In this document: one piece after another, positions 25,146 through 32,619 of the stretch | How positions within the stretch are numbered: position 1 is the stretch's first letter | Layout of the letters: each line of letters opens with the position of its first letter | Origin: Campylobacteraceae bacterium | GTDB taxonomy: Bacteria > Campylobacterota > Campylobacteria > Campylobacterales > Sulfurovaceae | Direction of reading: 5' to 3' | Length of the DNA: 32,619 nt | Assembly: GCA_027079365.1 (NCBI GenBank) | Contig: JALWVW010000385.1 | Coordinates: 1 to 32,619 of the forward strand | Position numbers and translations under genes: made by a program | The notes under the pieces: generated by a model | Told to the model about the DNA's origin: nothing | Databases searched by the model: none | The model's input: only the letters and a program-made list of their open reading frames with translations

Positions 25146-25523
25146 ATGAAAAAGTTTATACTCATGTCCTGTATGGCCGCAGTCACATATCTTTCCGCTG
25201 GCATGTCACCAGTGCAGATGAAGCAGATACTCAACATCACCAAAGACAACTGGGTAAGCTTTCGCAATTACAATGGCAAACAGCTACTCTATTTTACCCA
25301 TCTGGAGAGTTATACCTGTGGGATCAAGGAAGTGCATTATGGACTCAACCATGATACCCTCGATAGAGTCTGGCTACTACAGCCCTGCGATCCCCAAAAT
25401 CCATTGGCAGTCAAAAAAGATATTGTCTACCTGACTATGCCGCTGGGCTATGCCAAATCTGTAGCAGTGCAGCTGACCTTTGCAGATGGAAGTAAAAGCG
25501 CACTGGTACACAAAGTTCCCTGA
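25146..25523 (+). CDS. Small exported protein, unknown
   Basis: 125 residues. A clear signal peptide (KKFILMSCMAAVTYLSAG) leads into a mature part of about 105 residues with two Cys (YTCGIKEV and LQPCDPQ) that may form a disulfide. It has alternating beta-like segments such as DIVYLTMPLGYAKSVAVQLTF. I do not recognise the family. AAAGGAG lies about 5 nt before the ATG and it has its own promoter. It is probably a single gene, as about 100 nt separate it from the next. Confidence 0.65.
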   Translation: MKKFILMSCMAAVTYLSAGMSPVQMKQILNITKDNWVSFRNYNGKQLLYFTHLESYTCGIKEVHYGLNHDTLDRVWLLQPCDPQNPLAVKKDIVYLTMPLGYAKSVAVQLTFADGSKSALVHKVP

Positions 25524-25588
25524 TGAAATCAAAAACAGATCTGCTCTTTTTGTGAGCTGACCAAAGGGTTTCTTTAGTAAAGGTTTTC

Positions 25589-25594
25589 TATAAT
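25589..25594 (+). promoter_or_regulatory. -10 box of the 25623 gene
   Basis: TATAAT preceded by TTTTC. It overlaps the ATG at 25593 that the track uses as a start, which argues for the later ATG at 25623, about 22 nt after the expected start of transcription. Confidence 0.45.
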
Positions 25595-25622
25595 GGAGAC
25601 AATACCAGTAGAAAGGATTCCT

Positions 25623-25949
25623 ATGTACTATTTGTCTTCTATTGACCGATGTGGGCACTATGAACTGGAAAGTGAACTGAAGCAGTTTTTTAGTCGTATT
25701 CATTATATCAAGCAGCAGTTGGTACAGCAGCACCGTTTTGGTCTCAACCGTATTCAAAGGTACCGTTGCAGACAGAATATTCTTGAGCTGGAGAGGCTTG
25801 AGAATGATTTTGATGCTATTTCCTATAGGGAAGATATACACCATCTCTACCGAAAAGCTCATCGCTATGTCAAGTTGGATTACAGGCGCTTGATAGTACT
25901 TTTTGGTAGAGAGACACTGGGGCGGCATTCTCTGTTTACTTCATTGTAA
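25623..25949 (+). CDS. Small basic helical protein, unknown
   Basis: 108 residues from ATG 25623, chosen because AAAGGA lies about 5 nt before it and because the track's ATG at 25593 falls inside a TATAAT. Predominantly helical and rich in Arg, Tyr, His and Gln (RIQRYRCRQNILELERLE). No signal or membrane segment. I do not recognise the family. A 183-codon ORF lies antisense to it (25377-25928), but this strand has the better promoter and ribosome site. It could be a small DNA- or RNA-binding protein, though nothing in it proves that. Confidence 0.5.
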   Translation: MYYLSSIDRCGHYELESELKQFFSRIHYIKQQLVQQHRFGLNRIQRYRCRQNILELERLENDFDAISYREDIHHLYRKAHRYVKLDYRRLIVLFGRETLGRHSLFTSL

Positions 25950-25964
25950 CGACAGAGTGAGTTG

Positions 25965-26381
25965 TCAGAGCGCCAGCCACGCCCATGCCAGCACCATGTA
26001 CCTTCCCAGTTTGGCGAGAAAAACCAGTATGAGAAACCTTGAGAAAGAATAGCGTGCAATTCCTGCTGCAAAAGTAAAAAGATCTCCGACAAACGGCATC
26101 CAGCTTAGTAGTAGTGTCCATGCTCCATACTGATTAAACAGTGCCTTGAATTTGCCAAACTTGGCAGGATTGATCATGCCTCTCTCCTCCAGCATCGCTT
26201 CGCCACCCAGTCCCATCCAGTAGTTGATGACTGCGCCAAGTGTATTGCCTACTGTGGCTACAGTGATCAGCCACAGTAGGGGGTACCCTTGTTCGATATC
26301 ATAGAGTAGGAGTGCTTCACTGCCCATCGGCCAGAGTGTGGCCGAGATCAGTGCGGAGAAGAAGAGCGTGAGATAAACCAT
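25965..26381 (-). CDS. YqaA-family (VTT/DedA-related) membrane protein
   Basis: 138 residues with about four membrane helices. The opening LFFSALISATLWPMGSEALLL is the YqaA hallmark. VATVGNTLGAVINYWMG and LLSWMPFVGDLFTFAAGIARYSFSRF are the conserved VTT-type re-entrant and helix segments. Family members probably move lipid or small molecules across the inner membrane; the exact role of YqaA is not known. It starts about 30 nt after an extended -10 and ends just past the convergent 25623 gene. Confidence 0.85.
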   Translation of the reverse strand: MVYLTLFFSALISATLWPMGSEALLLYDIEQGYPLLWLITVATVGNTLGAVINYWMGLGGEAMLEERGMINPAKFGKFKALFNQYGAWTLLLSWMPFVGDLFTFAAGIARYSFSRFLILVFLAKLGRYMVLAWAWLAL

Positions 26382-26411
26382 GCTATGAACCCTTGAGGAC
26401 TTGGATAAAGA

Positions 26412-26420
26412 GTTATAGCA
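26412..26420 (-). promoter_or_regulatory. Extended -10 promoter of the YqaA gene
   Basis: On the minus strand TGCTATAAC, about 31 nt before the ATG at 26381, in the 61-nt gap after the ELWxxDGT gene. No -35 seen. Confidence 0.4.
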
Positions 26421-26442
26421 TATTTTTTGTTAGGGCTCTAGG

Positions 26443-29310
26443 CTACCATTGCTCTTTCCAGAGCATCTCTGTAGCACCCTCTGTACCATCCGTGACCCAC
26501 AGTTCCGTACCATCATATTGCGTAAGCTGGCAGAAGAGCTTATGACTCAATACAGTCAGAATTTTCCATGAAGGGTAAACAAAAGGAATTTTCACAGTAA
26601 GGGGTGAGTCCATCATCCATGGTGCTTCGGTATCTGATGCGAGCATCCAGATGCGTCTGCCGTTTGTGCCATCATCCGCATCAAAGATGAGATGCCCTTC
26701 CCAGGCAAAGAGGTTGGCGGGGGATGAGCTTTCTTTGCCAGGATAGATGTCCATGACAGGGAGTGTGTGCGCAGCTGTACCGTCTGTGCGCCATAGCTCT
26801 CTGCCTCGTTGTATGCCATAGGCAGTAAAGTAGAGATGTTCACCTGTGACGGTTAACTCTTTGGGATTGCTTGAGACACCGACTTTCGTATTGATGTCTG
26901 CGAGGAGCTTTGTGCCGCTGCTGCTGCCATCACTGACCCAGAGTTCTCGTCCAGTCATCGGGAGGGTAGCAGTGAAATAGAGTTTGTTTTTAAAAAGTGT
27001 CAAGCTCTTGGGTTCACTACTGCCTCCTCCTGAAATAATATCTTTGACTAGAGAGATACCGCCGAGTGTACCGTCGCTTTTCCAGAGTTCGATACTATGT
27101 GTAGCCCCGTCATTGGCAGAAAAATAGAAATGATCTCCCATAATAGTAAGATCGGAAAAGCGAGGGTCACCCACGGAGAAATTACTAACTCTTTCTAGGC
27201 TATTTTCGCCATCGATACAGTAGAGTTGTTCTCCATGTATCTTTCCGCGTCCGACAAAATAAAGCTTATTATGAAAGACAATAGGGGTACCAGTATAGTA
27301 AGGAATGGATTGGAGCTGCATGGATGCCACATAAAGAAAGGTATTCTCTTTCGTACCATCTGTGGAGTAGATAAAGTTCTCATCAGCAAAGAAAAGTTTG
27401 TCTTTGAAAACAACCATCCATCGAAAATCGTCAAGACTCTTGAGGGGATAGGTGCCAAAGGGTGTGCCGTCACTTCGGAAGAGCTTTATCTTGTGGTTGT
27501 TCTCATCTTGGGCGACAAAATAGTGGATATTTCCTATTTTTGCATCTATATTTCGTACAGAACCTCTGCCGTAATCGGCAATGTCTTTGACCAGATGGGC
27601 ACCTAGTTCGGTGTCATCACTCATCCAGAGTTCACGACCATGTATACCATCGTCTGCACTAAAGTAGAGATGATCTCCTGTCGTACTGTATCCTAGCCAC
27701 TTGGGGTCTGAGCTGGCAGACCCTTCAGCGATATCTGCAAGTCTGTTAAGTGTGGGGTCTTTACTCCAGTAAGGCTCCAGACCATACGCTGCCCCTCCTC
27801 CTATAAAGCTATAGGATGTATCGTCGCCAAAAAGATCTCGAGGAGGCAGAGTACTAGAGTAAAGTGTATCTAATATGGTTTCATTCTGTGTATTTCGGAA
27901 GATATTGCGACCACGGGTCTCATTCATTGCGACATACACGATATCCTTGCCTACGGCAGTCAGTTCTCGCGGATGGCTACCTTCTGTCCCATGCACTACA
28001 TCGTAGTAGAGTACGGTTCCAGGCGGTGTGCCGTCACTTACCCAGAGCTCATATCCATGGCTATGGTCATATGCCGCAAAATAGAGTTTGCCTTTGACAT
28101 CTGTCAGATCACTTGGGTAGGAACTTTCGTTATTGGGTACGATATCTTTGAGTAATGCAACCTTGCTTCCGTCATACATCCAGAGTTCAGAACCATGGGT
28201 ACCATCATCCGCAACAAAGTATAGCTTATTTCCAGAGACAGTTAGTTGATGGACATGTGCATCTCCTGCACCGGGATTGATATCGGCTACCTGTGTGGTG
28301 CCTGCTGGGGTACCGTTGGTGCGCCATAGTTCATCTCCTGTGGCACCATCATTGCCGACAAAATAGAGCTGCCCCTGATAGGCAGTGAGCTCTTTGGGGT
28401 CACCTTCGTTGTCATCCTGAACGATGCTGCTGCGATGGGTGCCGGCATAGCTCCCATCACTGACCCAGACTTCGGAACCTGCTTGTGTGTCGTACATCAC
28501 AAAGAAGAGCTGATTTCCTACCGGAGTCAGTTGGGTGGGGATAAAGAGATTGTCAAAAGCATATACCTGTGTAGTGCCCAATGCAGTCCCATCACTTTTC
28601 CAAAGAGAACTTTTCATTGTAGCGTAATCAAATATGGGGAAATAAAAGTTTCCATTCATGACAGCTGCTTTGATCTCCCATCCATTATAATAAGCATAAG
28701 GATTATCGGGGAAGCTTTTTATCAGTTGGGGTACTGGGTCTATTCCTTGATCTATTTTCCAGAGCCCAAATCCCTCTGCATTGGCAGCAAAGAAATAGAT
28801 GGAACCAGCCACGATGTTCCATCCTGTAGGGTTGGCACTTGCTGTTGTGGGATTGGTATCCTTCAGCATATTTAGACCTTTGCCATTGCCTGCCAGACGC
28901 CAAGGTTCACAGCCATATGTATAGGTGCAGAAGCTTATGACATCCCATGGCCATATCTGTACGCTCAGGGTGTCTGTGCCAGTCAGGCCATCATTGTCTT
29001 TGACGGTCAGAGTGATGGTATGTGAACCTGCCTGCAATGTATTGAGTGTGATTTTTTTCTTTTTTCCCAGAATTGTGCCGTTTTCTTCCCACTGATAGCT
29101 CATGATCTGTCCGTCCGCATCATAGCTTGCAGCACCATCGAGTATGAGCGTGTCACCAACTTGCAGGGTACTGTCTTCGCCAGTGCGCGCCACCGGAGCC
29201 TGTAGCCCCTGCCCAGACCCTCCGCCACCACAGCTGATAAGTGATAGTATCAAAATGATATAGAGGCTGAGGTATTGAAATATCCTGTAAGAAGTAGGTT
29301 TCTCTCTCAT
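26443..29310 (-). CDS. ELWxxDGT-repeat lipoprotein with N-terminal PKD-like domain
   Basis: 955 residues. A signal peptide ends in lipobox LISC (Cys27), followed by a Gly run, so it is membrane-anchored and probably at the outer surface. A PKD-like domain covers about 37-120 (GDTLILDGAASYDADGQIMSYQW, then GSHTITLTVKDNDG). The rest is about 16-18 repeats of roughly 48 residues built on a G-x-ELWxxDGTxxGT core (for example GYELWVSDGTPPGT, GRELWRTDGTAAHT) followed by LTxxGxxLYFxAxDG. Some copies are degenerate (GRNIFRN, GLEPYWS). These repeats probably form beta-propellers. The last repeat ends ten residues before the stop. AAAAGGAG lies 6 nt before the ATG. Function unknown; adhesion or polymer binding is a guess. 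Confidence 0.88.
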   Translation of the reverse strand: MREKPTSYRIFQYLSLYIILILSLISCGGGGSGQGLQAPVARTGEDSTLQVGDTLILDGAASYDADGQIMSYQWEENGTILGKKKKITLNTLQAGSHTITLTVKDNDGLTGTDTLSVQIWPWDVISFCTYTYGCEPWRLAGNGKGLNMLKDTNPTTASANPTGWNIVAGSIYFFAANAEGFGLWKIDQGIDPVPQLIKSFPDNPYAYYNGWEIKAAVMNGNFYFPIFDYATMKSSLWKSDGTALGTTQVYAFDNLFIPTQLTPVGNQLFFVMYDTQAGSEVWVSDGSYAGTHRSSIVQDDNEGDPKELTAYQGQLYFVGNDGATGDELWRTNGTPAGTTQVADINPGAGDAHVHQLTVSGNKLYFVADDGTHGSELWMYDGSKVALLKDIVPNNESSYPSDLTDVKGKLYFAAYDHSHGYELWVSDGTPPGTVLYYDVVHGTEGSHPRELTAVGKDIVYVAMNETRGRNIFRNTQNETILDTLYSSTLPPRDLFGDDTSYSFIGGGAAYGLEPYWSKDPTLNRLADIAEGSASSDPKWLGYSTTGDHLYFSADDGIHGRELWMSDDTELGAHLVKDIADYGRGSVRNIDAKIGNIHYFVAQDENNHKIKLFRSDGTPFGTYPLKSLDDFRWMVVFKDKLFFADENFIYSTDGTKENTFLYVASMQLQSIPYYTGTPIVFHNKLYFVGRGKIHGEQLYCIDGENSLERVSNFSVGDPRFSDLTIMGDHFYFSANDGATHSIELWKSDGTLGGISLVKDIISGGGSSEPKSLTLFKNKLYFTATLPMTGRELWVSDGSSSGTKLLADINTKVGVSSNPKELTVTGEHLYFTAYGIQRGRELWRTDGTAAHTLPVMDIYPGKESSSPANLFAWEGHLIFDADDGTNGRRIWMLASDTEAPWMMDSPLTVKIPFVYPSWKILTVLSHKLFCQLTQYDGTELWVTDGTEGATEMLWKEQW

Positions 29311-29461
29311 AATTCACTCCTTTTGCTTAGATGCGTGTGAATGAGCAGTTTGCTCTTGAGGAGAGAGTATCACCGGAAGGGTAAACCACCCAGTTTTATA
29401 CTATTGTAACATAAAGTTGTGGCAAGGTTGTGTCATCTATGCGCTATGGGTATCTGCTAGT

Positions 29462-29470
29462 CCCCCCCCC
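29462..29470. repeat. C9/G9 homopolymer tract
   Basis: Nine C in a row on the plus strand (G9 on the gene strand), in the 169-nt gap 9 nt after the dppF stop and about 150 nt before the ELWxxDGT start. It lies outside any gene. Tracts of this size can slip and change length in Campylobacterota. Confidence 0.8.
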
Positions 29471-29479
29471 AAGACTTTG

Positions 29480-30271
29480 TCATAATGTGATCTTCGGTAT
29501 CGCGCTGAGTAGCTTCTGCGTATACGCATGCTCTGGATTCTCAAAGAGCTCCTGGGCACTTTTCATCTCTACAATACTGCCAAAGTACATCACCACGATA
29601 CGATCCGAGATATGGTTGACCACACTCAGGTCGTGGGAGATAAAGATATAGGTGAGATTGAACTCCTCCTGGAGATCCAGTAGAAGGTTAAGCACTTGGG
29701 CTTGGATGGAGACATCCAATGCGGAGACTGGCTCATCACAGATGATGATTTCTGGGTTGAGGGCTAGGGCTCTGGCGATGCCTATGCGTTGTCGCTGTCC
29801 GCCTGAAAACTGGTGGGGATAGCGGTCATACCATTCTGGGAGCATACCAACTTTGTCCATGAGGTAGAGGACACGCTCCTTGATCTGTGCTTTGCTCATA
29901 TCACTGTTTAGCTTGAGGGGTTCCCCAATGATCTGTCCTACTTTCCATCTAGGGTTGAGGGAGGAGTAAGGGTCTTGGAAGATGATCTGCACTTTTTTAC
30001 GGTACTCTGTCAGGTCATTGCCTCTGAGCTTTGTGATGTCTGCTCCTTCGAAGAGGATTTTACCAGCTGTGGGCTCCTCGATCTTGAGGATCATCTTGGC
30101 AGTGGTGGATTTGCCGCAGCCACTCTCTCCTACAATACTGAGGATCTCCCCTTTTTTAACCTCGAAAGAGACATCATCGACTGCCTTGACAATCTTGGGA
30201 GCCTTAAAGAGACCAAGATTGATCTCATAATACTTTTTGAGATGGCTGATCTGAAAAATAGTCTCACTCAT
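29480..30271 (-). CDS. dppF: Peptide ABC transporter ATP-binding protein DppF
   Basis: One of two ATPases driving the peptide importer. 263 residues. Walker A GESGCGKST, Q-loop IIFQDPYSSLNPRW, signature FSGGQRQRIGIARAL, Walker B IIICDEPVSALDVS and switch His in FISHDLSVV are all intact. It ends at HAYTQKLLSAIP, so the Cys-rich C-terminal oligopeptide domain found in E. coli OppF/DppF is missing. Helicobacter DppF is similarly short as I recall, so this is likely the phylum form, not a truncation. ATG overlaps the dppD stop by 4 nt. Last gene of the operon; the G9 tract follows. Confidence 0.92.
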   Translation of the reverse strand: MSETIFQISHLKKYYEINLGLFKAPKIVKAVDDVSFEVKKGEILSIVGESGCGKSTTAKMILKIEEPTAGKILFEGADITKLRGNDLTEYRKKVQIIFQDPYSSLNPRWKVGQIIGEPLKLNSDMSKAQIKERVLYLMDKVGMLPEWYDRYPHQFSGGQRQRIGIARALALNPEIIICDEPVSALDVSIQAQVLNLLLDLQEEFNLTYIFISHDLSVVNHISDRIVVMYFGSIVEMKSAQELFENPEHAYTQKLLSAIPKITL

Positions 30272-31134
30272 CTGATCTCCTTTGGAAAGGATAGGTAGTC
30301 TACTGTGTCATCGACGGTATCGAGCCTAGATTTCCTAGGTGTGATACCAGGGGTGGGTATCGAGTGAAGTAGGGCTTGGGTATAGGGGTGCCTTGGGTCT
30401 CGAAAGAGCTCCTGCGCAGAGGCTTTTTCCACAATATGACCACGATACATCACTACTACTTCATCGGCGATCTGGTAGACCACACCCAGATCATGGGTGA
30501 TAAAGAGAATCGAGGTGCCTGTCTCCTCCTGAAGCTTCTTCATAAGGTCAAGCACCTGAGCCTGTATCGTGACATCCAGTGCCGTAGTGGGCTCATCGGC
30601 GATCAGGAGTTTGGGTCTGCATGCCATAGCGATGGCGATCATGACCCGCTGTCTCTGACCTCCGCTAAGTTTGAACGGGTACTCTCCATACTTTTCAACT
30701 GGGTCAGGGATACCGACCAGATCAAGTGCCTCCACGACCTTGTCAAAGCGCTGTTTTTTGTTTAGCTCTTTATGGTGCAGTCTGAGTGCTTCATCGATCT
30801 GGTAGCCTACGGTATAGGAGGGGTTGAGCGAGGTCATGGGCTCTTGGAAGATCATAGCTACATCACGACCTCGGACTTTTCGCATCTGCGAATCAGAGAG
30901 TTTGAGTAGATTGGTGCCTTCGAGAATGATCTCTCCTCCTTCGATCTTGCCAGGTTGATCGATCAACTGCATGATAGACATAGCAGTGATACTTTTACCA
31001 GAACCACTCTCCCCTACGATACAGACTGTTTTGCCTGAAGGGATCTCGAAACTGACATCGTTGACTGCCTTGTTGACCCCCTCATCAGAATAAAAGAATG
31101 TTTTGAGATTTTTCACTTCTAATAAATTCATCAT
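30268..31134 (-). CDS. dppD: Peptide ABC transporter ATP-binding protein DppD
   Basis: Second ATPase of the importer, 288 residues. Walker A GESGSGKS, Q-loop MIFQEPMTSLNPSY, signature LSGGQRQRVMIAIAMA, Walker B LLIADEPTTALDVT and switch His in FITHDLGVV are present. After HPYTQALLHSIPTPG there is a short tail without the GCxFxPRC cysteine motif of longer family members. ATGATG at 31134/31131 overlaps the dppC stop. It pairs with DppF to make the nucleotide-binding heterodimer. Confidence 0.92.
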   Translation of the reverse strand: MMNLLEVKNLKTFFYSDEGVNKAVNDVSFEIPSGKTVCIVGESGSGKSITAMSIMQLIDQPGKIEGGEIILEGTNLLKLSDSQMRKVRGRDVAMIFQEPMTSLNPSYTVGYQIDEALRLHHKELNKKQRFDKVVEALDLVGIPDPVEKYGEYPFKLSGGQRQRVMIAIAMACRPKLLIADEPTTALDVTIQAQVLDLMKKLQEETGTSILFITHDLGVVYQIADEVVVMYRGHIVEKASAQELFRDPRHPYTQALLHSIPTPGITPRKSRLDTVDDTVDYLSFPKEIR

Positions 31135-31982
31135 TTATCCTTCAGTTTGGGATCAAGTACATCCATGAGACCATCACCCATAAGGTTGAAGCCAAGTACG
31201 GTCAGGAAGATCGCAAGACCCGGATAAAAGATCATCCAGGGAGCGGTCATGATGAACTGCAGGGAGTCACTCAGCATCGCTCCCCACTCCGGGGTAGGTG
31301 GCTGTGCGCCAAGACCCAGGAAGCTTAGCCCCGCAGCCTCTAGTACGGCTGAGGCGAAACCCATTGTAGACTGTACAATGATCGGTGTGGCGGCGTTGGG
31401 AAGGATGACCTTGAACATCAGGCGCATATTGGAGGAGCCATTAATACGGCTGGCGATGACATACTCCTTTTCCCGTTCTGCCAGTACTGAGGCGCGTACT
31501 ACTCTGGCATAGGTGGGGATACCCACGATACCGATGGCGATCATAGCATTGGTAAGGCTGGGACCGAGAATGGAGACTACGACGATGGCCAGCAAAATAG
31601 CAGGGATCGAAAGCATGATGTCTACGATCCGCATGATAAAGAGATCAACTTTTCCGCCAAAGTAGGCAGCCAGCATACCCATGGTTAGACCAAAACTCAG
31701 TGATAGTCCTACTGAGATGGCTCCCACCATCAGGGAGATACGGGCACCGTAGATGATACGAGAGAAGAGATCCCGCCCGAAGTCATCCGTACCGATGAAG
31801 AATTGACTGAGTCCTCCCTCTTCCCACATGGGAGGGGTGAGTCTGTGTGCGAGGTCTTGATCGGCAGGCAGGTGTGGTGCGATCCATGGGGCAAAGATCG
31901 CCATAAAGACCAGCACTACGACGATGAAGAAGCCTACGACTGCGGATTTATTTTTTTTGTACTGTTTGATAAAGTCTCTCAT
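31131..31982 (-). CDS. dppC: Peptide ABC transporter permease DppC
   Basis: Inner-membrane permease of 283 residues. An N-terminal helix ([20 protein letters not shown]) is followed by the periplasmic loop typical of OppC/DppC, then five further helices. [25 protein letters not shown] opens the transport domain, and the EAA coupling loop is [24 protein letters not shown]-like. Nickel and dipeptide permeases look alike here, so the substrate cannot be fixed. Start ATG overlaps the dppB stop by one base (TGATG). Confidence 0.92.
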   Translation of the reverse strand: [283 protein letters not shown]

Positions 31983-32619
31983 CAGCTCAACCTTATCTTG
32001 GGATTGATGAGGGCATAGAGCAGATCAACGACCAGATTGATGATGATAAAGACCGAGGCGATGATCAAGGTAGCTGACTGTATGACAGGGAAGTCTCGCT
32101 GATAGACTGCGTTGACCAGCCACTTGCCGATACCCGGCCAGGAGAAGGTGGTCTCTGTGAGGATCGAGCCTGCAAAGAGACTGCCCAGCATCAAGCCGAT
32201 GATAGTAACGACTGGCATCAGGGCATTACGTAGGGCATGGATGGCAACAACCTGGAATCTTGAACAGCCTTTGGCACGGGCGGTTTTGATATACTCCTCT
32301 TTCATCACTTCTATCATACTGCTTCTGGTCATCCTGGCGATGATTGCCATGGGGATCGTTCCCAGTGCGATGGCAGGGAGGATCAGGTGCTTGAGGGCAT
32401 CCCAAAAGGCTTCATAATCATGGGCGATAAGGGAGTCGACAAGATAGAGCCCGGTAACATGCTCGATATCAAACTCATACCCAAGCCGCCCCGATACGGG
32501 TAGCCAGCCCAGCTTGACCGAGAAGAAGTAGATAAGCAGGAGTCCCAGCCAAAAGACCGGCATCGATACCCCTGCCAAGGCTCCAAACATGCTGGTGTAG
32601 TCGAAGATAGAGTAGCGCT
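31982..32619 (-). CDS. dppB: Peptide ABC transporter permease DppB, 3' part (5' end cut by window)
   Basis: The track starts this at an internal ATG (32590), but the frame stays open to the edge (RYSIFDYTSMFGAL...), as expected for DppB, so the gene continues beyond the window. Visible are about 212 codons of roughly 335. Features: SMPVFWLGLLLIYFFSVKLGWLPVSG, the EAA loop with TARAKGCSRFQVVAIHALRNALMPVV, and TETTFSWPGIGKWLVNAVYQRDFPV near the end. It pairs with DppC to form the pore. A periplasmic binding protein (dppA) would be expected further upstream, outside the window. Confidence 0.92.
   Translation of the reverse strand, partial: RYSIFDYTSMFGALAGVSMPVFWLGLLLIYFFSVKLGWLPVSGRLGYEFDIEHVTGLYLVDSLIAHDYEAFWDALKHLILPAIALGTIPMAIIARMTRSSMIEVMKEEYIKTARAKGCSRFQVVAIHALRNALMPVVTIIGLMLGSLFAGSILTETTFSWPGIGKWLVNAVYQRDFPVIQSATLIIASVFIIINLVVDLLYALINPKIRLS

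Noticed and set aside
25377-25928. 183-codon minus ORF across the two small genes
   Set aside because: It overlaps two plus-strand genes that have better ribosome sites and promoters; no domain or signal seen.
29480-31134. DppD and DppF as truncated pseudogenes
   Set aside because: All nucleotide-binding motifs are intact and, as I recall, Helicobacter homologues are equally short; lack of the Cys-rich end is probably normal here.
1-32619. Search for CRISPR array, tRNA, rRNA, IS element or phage genes
   Set aside because: No regular spaced repeats, cloverleaf-like sequence, transposase, integrase or phage protein was found by eye.

Overview
The window reads as chromosome of a Sulfurovum-like member of the Campylobacterota (Epsilonproteobacteria). 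This is inference from gene content and order. I see aroQ-pepQ-folK-flhF, then DUF2018-ispB-hemA-proS-fxsA-hemC (orders I recall from Helicobacter and Campylobacter), a UbiD decarboxylase of the type used in futalosine menaquinone synthesis, and lpxB-gnnB-gnnA-lpxA for a diamino-sugar lipid A. Genes are densely packed. Many junctions overlap by 1-4 nt (ATGA, TAATG, TGATG), so translational coupling is common. No tRNA, rRNA, CRISPR array, insertion sequence or phage gene was seen.

Layout. 1-633 (-): 5' part of a delta-60-repeat lipoprotein, missed by the ORF track because it runs off the edge, with a perfect TTGACA-N18-TATAAT promoter. 776-5333 (+): aroQ, pepQ-like peptidase, folK, flhF, a small protein with two apparent SPOA (FliM/FliN-type) domains, and mnmA. 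5358-6233 (-): EamA exporter. 6375-12753 (+): DUF2018, ispB, hemA, proS, fxsA, a DsbC-like periplasmic thioredoxin, hemC. 12803-16409 (+): histidine kinase with tandem periplasmic solute-binding sensors, overlapping a receiver-PAS-GGDEF response regulator. 16426-20217 (-): lipid A operon lpxB-gnnB-gnnA-lpxA. 20312-23199 (+): ubiD, a REP-like palindrome starting at its stop codon, an ACT-domain protein and a Crp/Fnr regulator. 23251-25103 (+): DUF2141 protein coupled to a CrtI/retinol-saturase-like FAD enzyme. 25146-25949 (+): two small unknowns. 25965-29310 (-): YqaA-like membrane protein and a 955-residue ELWxxDGT-repeat lipoprotein. 29480-32619 (-): dppBCDF peptide importer, with dppB cut by the window edge.

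How the genes work together. ispB and ubiD feed menaquinone synthesis; hemA and hemC are the first and third steps of the C5 tetrapyrrole route. The kinase and diguanylate cyclase form a ligand-to-c-di-GMP pathway. GnnA and GnnB make the 3-amino sugar nucleotide that LpxA and LpxB turn into lipid A.

Most interesting points: flhF stands without its usual flagellar neighbours but beside a tandem-SPOA protein, and the lpxA-like gene lacks the catalytic histidine although it sits in an otherwise intact gnn-type lipid A operon. All family calls come from reading motifs by eye; no database search was run.
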